DNA of 64,000 bases from Saprolegnia diclina VS20 (Eukaryota > Oomycota > Saprolegniomycetes > Saprolegniales > Saprolegniaceae), in contig NW_008246096.1 in the NCBI RefSeq assembly GCF_000281045.1, forward strand, positions 588,497 to 652,496, written 5' to 3'. A program made the position numbers and the translations under genes. A model generated the notes under the pieces. The model saw nothing but the letters and a program-made list of their open reading frames with translations. It made no database searches and was not told the DNA's origin. Of this stretch, positions 45,548-56,644 are shown piece after piece. Position 1 is the stretch's first letter. The number at the start of each line of letters is the position of its first letter.

Positions 45548-47925
45548 TTACGTTGCAATTGCCTGCAGCAACTTTTCCATTTGCTTTTGCTTGCGTCCAA
45601 GCACATCATCCGAGATCGTTAGCCGCGCATGTGCCTCCTGGCACGCAGCGATCGCGTTGCGGACTATGCGTATCGCTCCATTCTTGTCGTTCTTCGCCCG
45701 CACCAAAAACTACCACGCGTTAACAACACAATTCGCACAGCATTCTGTACCTTGGAAAACGCAAAGATGGCTTCGAAACTCAGATCGTCGTGGTCCAGTG
45801 CCTACACAATGTCAAGGAATTCGCATTTCTCGGGACAACCGTATCCACATATTCAAAAGTGCAGGGCGTACGTGACGGTAAAAGGACTCAGCTTCGTCGT
45901 CGCAGCCGTCGACAACTTCGGCGTACATACCTCGCGCCACCTACGGTATTATTGTCTACAGCCCTCGAATGGATGCGACCAATTACGTACAAGAGCGTTG
46001 ACGGTAAGAGCGGGGTCTGTAGCTGCTGCCTCGTAGAGCACTGTCGGCGAGCAGTCGAGGACTCGCCCGATCGCGACAGCACAGCTCGTGACAGCGTGTA
46101 CATTCAAGGCCGAGAGGCGTAGAATGTGTTGAAAAAGCTAGTGAGCTAATGTCAAAAACCATGGCGACGGCACACTGTGTCGTACGTTTTCGAGCACATG
46201 TTCATCCACGCGGCGGTGGTGCACGTCGTAGGAAGGCCGTGCCATGTTGAGACACTTGACGTGGCACAAGCGCTCGATGAGCGTCATGTTGTCCTTGTCG
46301 CTCGCATACGCCTTCTCCAACATCACTTCGGCTTCGAGCATGCGCTAGAAGAGGCATCCGCTACGTCCAAAAATCTTATGTATACCTCGTGGCGCTGTAA
46401 AAAGTCGCCGTAGGCAGACAACGCGTCCGTCGCGCCACCATCCAGCTCAATCGCGCGCTGGTAAAACTAGAAATTTGTCAAAGAATATCCAGAATTTTTC
46501 CGATCGACTTCGTCGGCCTTGACTGCGTCATTCAGGTCTGCGTCGCTGACTCGCGCAGCGTCCAAGGCGGCGACCACGTGTGACTTGTCGAGTTGCAGTG
46601 CCATGCAAAAGCACTCGCGGGCCTGTATACGTGATGTGAGCTTGTGCTGTCGCCGACGAGTTTGTACTTCGTGGAAGAGGTGCAGGTCGCGCCAAAAGAG
46701 CTGGCCATACTAAGACCAATACCATTTCGTTCTCGATGCACGCGCACGGTGGATGGATGACGTACGCGATGCCACGTATCACTGTCGTTGGGGTTGGCAG
46801 CCAGCGATCGCTTGTAGAAGGTCTGCGCACGCTCGACATCGTGGCGCGCCAACGCGAGAAACGACGCGAATTGTGCGCAGTTGACTGCGTGCGTCGGCTG
46901 GAGGGCAACGGCGCGCTCGTACTGCACCTCGGCGGCCTACACTGTGCTTGAGATACATACCTCCACGACTGTCGACATCGAACATCGTCGTCATGCTTGA
47001 TCGAGTGCAGGAATGCCGCGTAGTTGCCGACACTAGTGTGGACTTCGCTAAACGACGTTTTGAGACATCGAGCTGTACACATCGGGGCTCGCGGGCGCCG
47101 CGTCTATGGCTTCGAGGTACATTTGCTCGGCCAGCGCGAGCCGGCGTTGCTGAACAAGCCAGCCCGCGTACTTGCAGAGAACGGTGCCGTGACGCGGGTA
47201 GCGCTCGATCGCGGCTTCATAGGCTCTATGCTCTATGCGCATCGAATCATCACAAGGGCTCAGTTGTCGTACTGGTCGATGCGAAGCGGCGACTCGAGAC
47301 TCATTTTGTGCAGGAGCATGGCGTAGTTGCCCATGGCAAGCGCCTGCGTTGGGTCGACGGCCAAGACACGTTCGTAGAGAGCACACGCCATCTCGTCGTC
47401 GTCTTCGTAGTGCTCGAGAAAAAAGGCGTACGCCGCTACAACAAAGCGCAGTAAGAAGCGCTCATGTCCATACCCTCGGCGCAAGATGTATACTACCGAG
47501 CGTCCGAAGACACGGCACGAGGTCGAGCTGGAACGCGTGGCCAATATCTGTGTGATGGGCACAAGCCTCCATTGAAGCCCGAAATACCCCGCGGGCATCG
47601 GCCACGTTGCCCGCGACGAGGAGCAATTGCGCATATCTAGAGTCAGCCGTAAGCCATCTGACATCGACGCAGCGAGCGACCGAGAGAGGTGCACGCACGA
47701 CGGTCGTTTCTCGACGCGGAGACGATACTTGTCGAGGATCGTTGCGGCAACCGCTGTCGCTGCCATCGGCGTGCGCGGCGGCGTCGCTGGCGGCCGACGC
47801 ATGTTGGATGTAACTGGCGCGCCTTTCTTTGGCAACCGCAGTAGGGTTGGGGCTAAGGGGTGAGTGACCTCGGCGAGAGACTGCATGTACTTCGTCGACT
47901 GCCCGCGTACCATGGCCTCGAGCAT
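45548..47925 (-). CDS. TPR-rich protein, many exons (approximate model)
   Basis: Starts at the ATG at 47925 with a Pro/Arg-rich segment (RRPPATPPRTP). A chain of tetratricopeptide-like repeats follows, each about 35-40 residues: YAQLLLVAGNVADARGVF, ACALYERVLAVDPTQALAMG, AYEAAIERYPRHGTVLCKYA, EQMYLEAIDAAPASPDVY, YERAVALQPTHAVNCAQFA, FYKRSLAANPNDSDTW, FYQRAIELDGGATDALSAYG and MLEAEVMLEKAYASDKDN. The C-terminal exons are also coding (FQHILRLSALNVHAV, TVLYEAAATDPALTVNAL, AIAACQEAHARLTISDDVL) and end at a TAA at 45548-45550. About 13 short introns are needed; donor choice near 47690 and 47050 is ambiguous. TPR arrays bind other proteins; no known family is recognised. Confidence 0.75.
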
Positions 47926-48139
47926 GGAGGGTGGTTACGTGTCCTTGGCCGCAACTGCTAAACGACTAGTAGCTGGTCCTTGCGCGAGAACGCAATGAGC
48001 AGCACAGTGACTCTAGTCGACTCATGGTCGGCCTGCCACGTACTGGTCGACGAGACCCTCGAGTAAATATCCGGACGACGCGATCTTTCTATGGTTTATC
48101 CGGCACTCACGGCGCCTCTTCGCCACAACCGCTTTCGCC

Positions 48140-48489
48140 ATGGCAACGACGTACCAGGTACGCCAGCACTCGAAAGCGCCTCCGCGATGACGGCTCATGC
48201 GCTGGAATAGACCCCGGACTCGAAGAAGGAGGAGTTCCGCAAGTACCTGGAGAAGAGCGGCGTTATCGACTCGCTCACCAAGGTGCTCGTCGGGCTCTAC
48301 GAAGAGTCGGAGAAACCACCGAACGCGGTCGACTATATCAAGCGCTTCATGGGCGCACCGACGGGCGTCGACGTCGAGGCCATGCGCCTGGAGAACGAAG
48401 AGCTCAAGAAGAAGAACGCAGAGCTGCAAAAGACAATCGAAGAGCTCAACAAGCGCCTCACGGCCGAGGAAGAGGAAGAAGAAGAGTAA
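48140..48489 (+). CDS. c-Myc-binding protein homologue (MYCBP/AMY-1)
   Basis: Exons 48140-48157 and 48211-48489 give 98 residues, matching the roughly 100-residue family. The N-terminal half contains the signature DSKKEEFRKYLEKSGVIDSL followed by TKVLVGLYEESEKP and a short helix. The C-terminal half is a coiled coil (LENEELKKKNAELQKTIEEL) ending in an all-Glu tail. In animals AMY-1 binds Myc and A-kinase anchoring proteins and is found in cilia and flagella; oomycetes have no Myc, so an anchoring or flagellar role is more likely here (inference). The first exon has only six codons. The gene is convergent with the TPR-prefoldin gene, stops 38 nt apart. Confidence 0.92.
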
Positions 48490-48527
48490 GCACAAAAGAT
48501 GTTTCATGATGACGAGGATGATGATGT

Positions 48528-49531
48528 TTATGCCGACGTCTTGCACTGCGCGAGGAGCTCGGCAATGTTGGTCTCGAGCGACGCCTTCTGCCGTTCCAGG
48601 TACTGCTTGCGGGCCTGTGACCATTTGTGAGACACTGCATCAACGAGGACGGGCTCCAGACACACCTCGAGGGCCGCGACTTGGTCGTCCATCTTGGCCG
48701 CATTCGTCGTGAGGCGAGCCACGTTCTCTTCCGTCGACATCTCCAAGAACATCTTGCCGATCGAGGCGTACGTGTGCGTGCCCGACGGAAGCGCGCTAAG
48801 CTCTTCCTTCGTCAGCTGGATGCGCTTCTTCTCACGCGAGAACGCGCCAAGCTTGGCCTCGATCTACACGCAGCCCTGAGCACTGCGCTTCTCTTCAAAC
48901 GGGCGGCGTCGCATACCGTCTCGAGCTCGCGGTGCAGCGTCTGGAACTGCGGCTGAAGCTCCTGAAGCTCCTTCTGCACCGACGCCGGCAGCGGCGCGTT
49001 CTCTTGCTTCGGGCGCTTGGCGGGCGCCGCGCCGCCGTTGGCCAAGGCCATGGTCGCGACGGCGTCGTCGTTCTTGCCCAACTGCCGCTGGGCGTTGGCC
49101 AAGCGCAAAAGACCTATGGTGCTTACGTGAGCTGTCGGCGTCCATGCGCGATGGTGGCGGACCCTTCTTAAAGCTCGGGTTCAAGCGCACGCACTCCTTG
49201 GCATCCTGCTCGGCCTTTTCCCACTGGTTGATCGCGCCGTACGCAGCACTAGAAGAGGCGAGATCATGAGCTTGCTGTGTGGGAAGCCATGTCGTGAGAG
49301 CACCTGCGGTTCGAGTAGTAGATGTGGTTGCCCGGCGCGAGTCGAATGGCCTAGGCATGGCAGGTCAGCCACGCTGGCGCGTCACACCGACGCACCTCCG
49401 AGTAGTGCACGATGGCCTGGTCATAGTTCTTAGCGTTGAACTCTTCGTTCCCCAAGCTACGCAGGTGCATGAGCGTCGGTGAACGTCCATCGGCGCGCGT
49501 ACTTCTTCTCCTGCTCCGCTACCTCCGACAT
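48528..49531 (-). CDS. TPR-prefoldin fusion: HOP/SGT-like TPR joined to a prefoldin-1-like domain
   Basis: Starts at the ATG at 49531 (MSEVAEQEK). After a first intron comes a TPR with carboxylate-clamp features (LGNEEFNAKNYDQAIVHYSE, then IRLAPGNHIYYSNRSAAYG, DAKECVRLNPSFKKG, RLANAQRQLGKNDDAV). A Lys/Pro linker follows (APAKRPKQENAPLP). The rest is a beta-type prefoldin: helix ASVQKELQELQPQFQTLHRE, the hairpin region KRIQLTKEELSALPSGTHTY, then SIGKMFLEMS, matching the GVGRMF segment of prefoldin subunit 1, and helix KQYLERQKASLETNIAELL. Joins between the two parts keep the frame across introns, and no stop or start separates them. It would link Hsp70/Hsp90 tail binding to prefoldin-type client transfer. 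Confidence 0.85.
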
Positions 49532-49775
49532 TCTGCCTTTCACAACGAGTGGCATTCCATCGGTGGCCTCGTATTCCGGATAATTAGGATGTATCCGTCG
49601 TCAATGCCGTGAATGATTTCTTATTGCCGGCTCGCAATGCCACGTTGTCGGTTGTACTAGACATGGCGGATGCCACATACAGAACCTAGTCAAGGCATAT
49701 GCCTCGCTGGTGCCTCTTAATGTGGCATAGCTATGTGGCATGTGCCGTATACCGCAAGACTTGACAAAAATAGCG

Positions 49776-50483
49776 ATGACGAAGAAGAAGGTCGTCGCGA
49801 ACGACGTTCGTGAGACCATCTACGCCGATGTGCTCCATGGCATGAAGTTCTCCAAGAGCCCGTATGGCCTCTTCAAGCAGATAGCTGAGAAGTACGGGCT
49901 CGCGTCCAAGACAATTCGGCGCATCTGGCTGCGCGGCCAGGAGAGCGACGGCGTCGTCGCCCACCGCGTCCGGGGCAACAAGGGCCGCAGCCGCACGGAC
50001 GCGCAGCTCCAAGACATCAACGCCAAGCTCAACGAGATCCCGCACATTGAGGACAAGGACTTGCGCTCGATCGCCAAGGCCGTCGACATTCCGCTGAGCA
50101 CACTGCACAAGTATATGGTACAAGGTGTTGTCAAGCCCAAGGGTCACACGCACTCACGCCCAAAGCGCCCACCCGCCGTGCCGTCCGAGCAAACGACGTC
50201 CATAGAGGCAATGGCCCCCGAACCGACGGCAATGCCATTCGAGCCCGTCGACTTGGACGAGAGGCTCCCGTCACTCATGGCGCCACCAGACTTCCACACC
50301 TCCGACGTTGAAGTTCTCCAAGAAGAGAACGACCGACTTCGGCGCGAAAATTACGAGCTTGTTCATGCACAACGTGCGCTCATCGCACTCCAAGCTGAGA
50401 ACGAGACGTTGAAGGCTCGAAATATGCAGCTTACGCACGCGCTCCGCGACCTCTCGACGCGCGTTCAGCTAGAAACCATTTAA
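49776..50483 (+). CDS. Transposase-type helix-turn-helix protein with C-terminal coiled coil
   Basis: Single exon, 235 residues. Residues 1-65 hold a first helix-turn-helix (LFKQIAEKYGLASKTIRRIW). Residues 80-130 hold a second (LRSIAKAVDIPLSTLHKYM), in the bipartite arrangement of Tc1/mariner transposase DNA-binding regions and of oomycete proteins derived from them. The DDE catalytic domain that should follow is absent. Instead there is a Pro-rich linker and a leucine-rich coiled coil (LQEENDRLRRENYELVHAQ). The frame is intact, so it may be a domesticated DNA-binding protein. The ATG at 49776 starts the basic leader MTKKK; an in-frame ATG at 49740 is also possible. No terminal inverted repeats were found around it. 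Confidence 0.75.
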   Translation: MTKKKVVANDVRETIYADVLHGMKFSKSPYGLFKQIAEKYGLASKTIRRIWLRGQESDGVVAHRVRGNKGRSRTDAQLQDINAKLNEIPHIEDKDLRSIAKAVDIPLSTLHKYMVQGVVKPKGHTHSRPKRPPAVPSEQTTSIEAMAPEPTAMPFEPVDLDERLPSLMAPPDFHTSDVEVLQEENDRLRRENYELVHAQRALIALQAENETLKARNMQLTHALRDLSTRVQLETI

Positions 50484-52289
50484 ATTATATTCTCTTCCTT
50501 CACTAACGTTAGTACATACGTAGCTCTTGGCACTCGTATGCCCTTTTACGTCGCAGACTCATCGGTGATGAGCAAGAAGCAAGTACGGTGCTACCTACGT
50601 CAAAGACATCACAGATGAGATCGAACTATATTAGTCATTGCATGGTTGCTATGTCCGGCAATATATGGGATTCGACTGCAATGGTACATGTGTGGCGTGG
50701 CGCCAACGCTGCTCCAAGCTGTCGGCTAGAGTAGTAGCCGTGTAGTGGTCGTCAAGACATGGTAGCTCATTGAGCTCGGCGCCGGAAATTTCGTCTGGAC
50801 GCCACTCGCGGCTCTCGCTTGACTTTTACGCAGCAGGTACGCACGTGGCTTGAAAAGCACATTATGGAAGACAAGCGCGGTCGGCCATTGAGGTCGCGCA
50901 CACGTGCGTACATCGTCGGCCGCTTGCGCCGAGCTGCGGCAGTCCAAGGTCCCGACTTGGAGTGCAGTTGAATTACACGTGAGTATCTCAATTTAGACCA
51001 ATGTTCGGTCTCCGATCAGTACCTTTTGCCCAAAAATCAACCAATGCCTGGTCTCCGCAGTCGAATTATAGCCAATGCCTTGTCTCGATTCAGCTACGCC
51101 GGTAAGCGTAACAGTATTTCAAGCTTATATGTTTTAAATGGTATGAGAACCACAACCGAACCACGATCGACAGCACACAGACGCCTTAACACAAGGCCCC
51201 ACCGGCTCTTGTCGTTCTGTAGCATCCTGATATCATGGAGATGAAGGTTTGGACGCCGAGCGTGGCGCATTCATGCGAATTCTGACGTTGTATTTTCGAG
51301 GTGGCAAAATAAACACCAAGCTACACAACGTGTTTTCGCCCAGTTTGAGAGCTCGACCGACTCCGACGTGGGCAGCCACAGTTAGCTATGTATGTCGACT
51401 CGCCGAGCGACCTGCATTTGGGACGTAGTTGGCGCTTGGGTTCTCACAGCAACATGGAACTGCCGAGCGTCGTTTTTTGTCAACTTCAACATCGAAATTC
51501 GAGAAACATACAGCGTTTTCGCTAAATCCGAGAGCGACATATATCTTATATGGTTATGGAGAGCATGTTGCATTGACGGTGAGGGTTCTAGAGGGCGCGA
51601 AGGCGCCTGTAGCATTTTAATACACTATTTAGAATCATACTCTATAAAGGAAATATTGCCTACAAATAGTATATATACTATGTATCCTCAATTACTCCCG
51701 CTACAGAGCTCGACCGGTGACACCACATAGTGTTTCGTGCTCTCCAAAGTGTTTTCTATCACCATGCCAAGTATGAGCGTTTTCATTTTCAATCATGAAC
51801 TGCGCTCAAATTTGCCGTCGCGGCGAGCGTGTGGCGTCTAAATGTGTCTATATTTGGCTATTTATGGTATATGCCAAACTTGTCTTGTTCTTCGAACAAC
51901 ACTGCTGCATCGAATCTTGGTCGTTTGGTGTGGTCCATTAAAGACTGTCGCGTCCAAGGTGGCGTGCTGTGCTGCACGATCTGCAACGGACTGAATTGCA
52001 GGGCTGTTCTTCGCCCCACGGAACGCCGTGCCTGAACCCATCTTCGTATTTTCCCTTGATTCTCTCGCCATAGCCAAGTCCAATGCATCCACTGTGGTCG
52101 TCCACTGGCTGCCGACGCACACCCGCGTCATGATGGACGTGGTAATCGCCGCAAGATATATTCTCGTGGTGTCAATGGCGTCCCCGATTCAGCGATTTTA
52201 TTTTGAAATGCATTGTGCCTGGCTTTGGAATGACGGCTTTCTTAAATGGCGAAAAGTCATTATTTATGGCGCGTACCACAAGTAAACCA
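50484..52289. other. AT-rich intergenic region
   Basis: No supportable gene. Contains AT-rich stretches with a small palindrome (TAGTATATATACTA near 51667) and the segment at 51745-51795 that resembles 45384-45445. Confidence 0.45.
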
Positions 52290-53990
52290 TTTATGATGCG
52301 CACCGGTAGTTGTCTGATGGTGTGAGATCGATAAGCTCGAAGTCCTCGTCGTCGTCGTCACTTGCTGTAGGATCGAGAGTCTTTGGCATAAACCGGCAAA
52401 TGTGGCGAATAAAGTATATTTGCGAAATGTCGATGCGCTCGTCGCGCGGATGCCACGCGCCGACTTCAAAGTAACAATTAATTATTAATAATACGCGCGC
52501 TGCGTGTGCACGGCGATGACGTGCTGCAGGAAGCCCGGGTCCTGAGCCGTCGTGATGTGGTCCATGCCGAGGCCGTGGACGTCGCCGAACCAACTCACGT
52601 CGTCGGTCTTATCACAGCCTATGTCTGTACCTCTATCATGTCTTGAGAACCTTGCGGTCGTACAGTTGTAGGGATACCTGTGGTTTCAGAGGGATTGCTG
52701 GAGCTAATTTTCTTCTGGCTCGGTGATGCCCTTGCTGAGCTTGAGGCGCAGCTCGTTGTCAATGCACGCGTCGACGTCCGCCCGCGTGCACGTGAGTGCC
52801 ATGCTGTAGCCCATCGCCATATGGAGCTCTTCCACTCACGTCTTGGTCGAATTGTTGCCATTGGAGCCAAATCGAATCGGCAGTTGAGCGTACAGACGAG
52901 CGAGTGGAGGCGCATCCGCAGCACGATCGCCATCGCCAGTGCCAGCAGCAGAGTCGGTCACTGCGCTACTGCAGGCGCTCGACGTATGCCGGTCGCCCTG
53001 GACTGCACCGCTCCATTGGCATGGCGTGGGCCTGCGCCATGGTCATGCATTGCATCGACGAGTCGCGTAGATCGGTGGTACCTGGGAGCGTCTGCTTCAA
53101 GAGCTCGCCTTGGCTCGGCTGCTTTTGTCGTCGTCGGCTCCTGCCCGAGCGCACAAAACACACGGGACCCCCACAAACGTATGCTTCTCGAAAGATATAT
53201 CATGTTGTAAAGTGCGATTATCCGTCCCAACCGGTGTTCTGGCCCAACTGACTTTCGCCAACCGACGGCAACTTGCCGTTCATTTCAGCTTTTCCTACGC
53301 AGCAGAGACGCAGACGAAGCGGGTCCGAGGGCCACAAGGCCGTGGATAGTCGGCGCACGTGACGGGCACGACTGACTGGCATCGATGGCCGTGGGCCTTC
53401 GGGACCATGGCGTCAGCTGGGCAGTCGTGACCTCGCACGCAGGCACAGCCACGGCCGGACCGGGACTAGCCTCTTCGTGCACCTGTTTGCATCACGCTTG
53501 CCACACTGCGCCGCATCCAGGTACGTCGTATGCATAGCTTTCTTGATATCTCGATACTCACAGTCACCTTCTGTTGCAGCGCCCGATCAACTCAAGTCCA
53601 CGATCTAATTGGGTCATTATTATATCTTAAGTGTTGTGTGGTTTTGCATCGCAGCTCGGCGCTTGGGGGAACTGGTCGTCACTGCACGGGCAAAGGTGTC
53701 GACATATTGACGGACAATGAGGCGGAGAAACCTGGGCTTGCAGCTGAGCCGTCCTCGGGCAGTTGCGTGAGCGCGTGACCAGCTCCATCTACAGTCAACC
53801 AGCGGGTATTCGAGCAAGTCGTTGGCGTTGACAGCGCCGGAGCAAAACGTGCTCATGCACGGGCGCTCGATGAGATCATCATCTTTCTTGGGTCCCGTGA
53901 GTATCATCCCATTCCTTGATATATTGCATCTCTCGACGGCCCTTCCATGCGATTGCATTCCATTGGGCCTGCACGACAACGCGCATCGAT
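52290..53990 (-). pseudogene. Decayed or unresolved protein-coding fragments
   Basis: Several minus-strand stretches have protein-like composition: DLIERPCMSTFCSGAVNAND near 53870-53810, ELHMAMGYSMALTCTRADVD near 52830-52770, WFGDVHGLGMDHITTAQDPG near 52590-52530, and EVGAWHPRDERIDISQIYFI near 52470-52410 followed by an acidic tail that ends at 52300. They could be exons of one gene, but stops interrupt the joins I tried (for example a TGA near 52838) and no start codon or complete splice chain emerges. I do not recognise the family. It is either a pseudogene or a gene whose introns I failed to place. Confidence 0.35.
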
Positions 53991-54533
53991 CGACCTGACT
54001 TTTCGTGACGAGGTTACGACCTAGTGACGCATCTTCCGAGTAGGCAGTGCAGCACGACCACGCGGTCGATCTTCGTTGAGGTGGCGGTTGAGAATTCGGT
54101 TGACGTTAGCACCAACATATCCTGTCAACACGCGATCCCATGGTGCCGCCTGATTGCGGCCAAGGCGACATTATCGTCCATAAACATTAAAGAAAGTACA
54201 TGCTTCGGTCTCGCAACGAAGCCCAATTTCATTGCTGTTTCGTACCAGTACTAGGCCAGTGCTATACCAAATACTCCAGTGATCTGCGGTGCCACCATTA
54301 TGAACCATGCCGACGGACATAGACGCTCGATGGCACGAAGTCGGCTGTTCGACGTCGCCTTGCGTGCAGGTCCAAGCAGCTGGTTTTCGCTCATCGTTGG
54401 CAGCGCACCATTCCTGTTGTCACTTTAGTTCTTCCTCCGCCAACTAACTAACTATACACGGCTTGCTGTTCGCTGTCTTTCGTATCGAGGCGATGCCCAG
54501 AAACGCTTGTTGATGGCATTACATACAGAGACT
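53991..54533. other. Intergenic region
   Basis: No coding exon or repeat recognised. Confidence 0.45.
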
Positions 54534-55958
54534 TTATGACGCGAAGAGTTGGATGCGAAAGAACATGGCGGCGATGACAAAACCGAGCAAGCTCATGACC
54601 CCACCGACGAGGATCGGGAGGCCGTAGCCCATGGACGACGTCACCAAGACGGACGCGAGTACAAAGCTGAAGAATTGGCCAGCGCACATGGCCGAGTTGA
54701 TTGCACCGGCGTAGACACCAATGTCTTCGTCGACGCCAATGACGTGGCAGATTGTCGGGAGGTACAAAGCAAGAAGTGTGTTTTGCGTAAAGCTGCAGCC
54801 GACAACGATCGCGACGTCGAGGACAATGACCTTGGAGATCGACAACACGATGAGCAGCGACTGCGGAAGGAGCGATGCAATAAGAACGCGTTGCACGCCG
54901 CACCGTCGCACGAGCGCCGGCAGTGCGCCCAAGTAGACAAGACTCACGACGTTGTACATGGTGTCGGTGGCGCCGCCCGCGAGCGCGACACCGTCATTGA
55001 ACGCCGTCTGTCCGGCGCTGCACGGAGGGTTGCTGTCGTGACCGCATGTATCAGCGCCAAACGCACTGCCATTCTTGACTACGAGGCCGAAAAACTGGCC
55101 CTTGGCGCCGTTGTAGGCGAAAAAGCCATATTGGACAAAGACGAGGACGACGCAGTAGACACTGAGGACACGGGGAAGGCGTCGGACGCCGTCCCAGACG
55201 GCAGCGAAGGCGGCCTTTGAGGTGCTCGTCGTCGAATGCGTGTCGATTCGCGGTGTCTCGTTGGCTGCAAACATGACCAGGCCGATGGTCGTCGCCATGG
55301 CGGCAATAAGAACGCATAAGAACGGCTTGACGCTCTCGTGCGCGGGGCCGAACGCGAGTATGTAGCCCGATACGAGAAAGGAGCCTGCGATCGAGTACGC
55401 GCTGCCGATGGCGGACGCCGTCACGAGGCGGTCCCCGGCGCAGTCGGCGATCAGCAGCGTCAACGGCGTCTGCGTCAAGTTGAGCGCAACGTCCATCCAA
55501 ACGTACGTGAACACCACGACCCGCGCGGTCCAGGCTCGCGATGGCTCTACCGACCTATCGAAGAGATGCGCTGGCGTATCGCCGAGGGCCTCGCCGATCT
55601 CGACGGCAAACATCATGACGAGCCAGCAGAGGCAGCTGAGGAGCGCGCCGAGGCAGAGGAAGGGCCGACGACGACCAAATTTCGAGGTACAGTTGTCGCT
55701 CCAGACGCCGACAGTAGGCGCGAGAAGGAGGCCAGAGATCGGGCCCACGAGCTGGACGAGCTGCACCGACGACGGTGAGAGAAGCACTTGGAGAAGCGGG
55801 CCAAGCGCCGCCCATTGGGCCGCCCACGCCGTGTTGAGTGCCAAGCGAGGGCTGCACACAGCCAAAAGGCGCAGAGTCGAGTACATTGACGGAGGCGCGT
55901 CGGGCTTGACGTCCACAAAGCTGTAGGCCGGGGTCGTCATGCGCTCGGTCTCGATCAT
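54534..55958 (-). CDS. Sucrose/proton symporter-like transporter (SLC45/GPH family)
   Basis: Single exon, 474 residues, with about 12 hydrophobic helices in two halves. The N-terminal half has GPISGLLLAPTVGVWSDNC followed by SKFGRRRPFLCLGA, the loop motif (RxGRRRP) typical of the glycoside-pentoside-hexuronide and plant sucrose transporter family. A long loop after helix six carries Ser/Thr repeats (THSTTSTSKAAF). A Cys pair in the loop near residue 300 (DTCGHDSNPPC) may form a disulphide outside. It probably couples sugar uptake to the proton gradient at the plasma membrane; the substrate is not predictable. The start is the ATG at 55958; a second Met six residues later could be used. Confidence 0.9.
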   Translation of the reverse strand: MIETERMTTPAYSFVDVKPDAPPSMYSTLRLLAVCSPRLALNTAWAAQWAALGPLLQVLLSPSSVQLVQLVGPISGLLLAPTVGVWSDNCTSKFGRRRPFLCLGALLSCLCWLVMMFAVEIGEALGDTPAHLFDRSVEPSRAWTARVVVFTYVWMDVALNLTQTPLTLLIADCAGDRLVTASAIGSAYSIAGSFLVSGYILAFGPAHESVKPFLCVLIAAMATTIGLVMFAANETPRIDTHSTTSTSKAAFAAVWDGVRRLPRVLSVYCVVLVFVQYGFFAYNGAKGQFFGLVVKNGSAFGADTCGHDSNPPCSAGQTAFNDGVALAGGATDTMYNVVSLVYLGALPALVRRCGVQRVLIASLLPQSLLIVLSISKVIVLDVAIVVGCSFTQNTLLALYLPTICHVIGVDEDIGVYAGAINSAMCAGQFFSFVLASVLVTSSMGYGLPILVGGVMSLLGFVIAAMFFRIQLFAS

Positions 55959-56644
55959 CGTGGACTGCGACGATGACTAATGTTCGAGATACCGCGGATT
56001 TCTCTGCCTCTGTCTCCAGCCGTCAGGAATCCATGTGCCGCCTGGATTGCTTCAAAACTCGCAGATGCTCCTGGCTCGACGTATGGAAGAATCTGGTGCG
56101 AATGCCAGCCTCAGGTGAATGATATACTACCGAGGGTACAGTCCACGACCACGCAGACGGTTCGCACACTTCTACCAGCGAAACCCGAGGCGCTCCAGCT
56201 CTCTCTGCTATCTACTAACTATTCGCAGTACTTTGTTGCGATCTAGTACAATCAATGGAAGCCACGTCACGTCCTTGTCGCAACGACGAGCAAGCAAAGC
56301 GGTGCAGTGACACGTCCCGCCACCACCAAAACCGTGCTGTGAGGTCCGCATCCAACTAGCGCCCGGAAACAACATCTCACTTGCGCCTTGGAAGTCACTA
56401 TTGCAAGGGCAGCCGCAGACAACCTCCAGCGACTGTTCTGCATTCACCGTGTACAGAATTGTCTGATGGCTCGCGAAGGCGCGACCATCAATCTGACGCA
56501 AAGCCCTAGAATGTCGGCCTTCTTTTGTTCAGGGGACTTCGTAAGGTCGTTCGGTCAATGTACGGCGCGTACGTCCGTTGTACGGCCGGCGACACCTGGG
56601 ACACAGGCATGCATGTACGGCGAACGTACGATTTCGACCTCGCG
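55959..56644. other. Divergent promoter region
   Basis: Between the transporter and the AAA protease. No coding exon recognised. An open frame entering the protease gene from 56525 is not supported as coding before the ATG at 56645. Confidence 0.5.
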
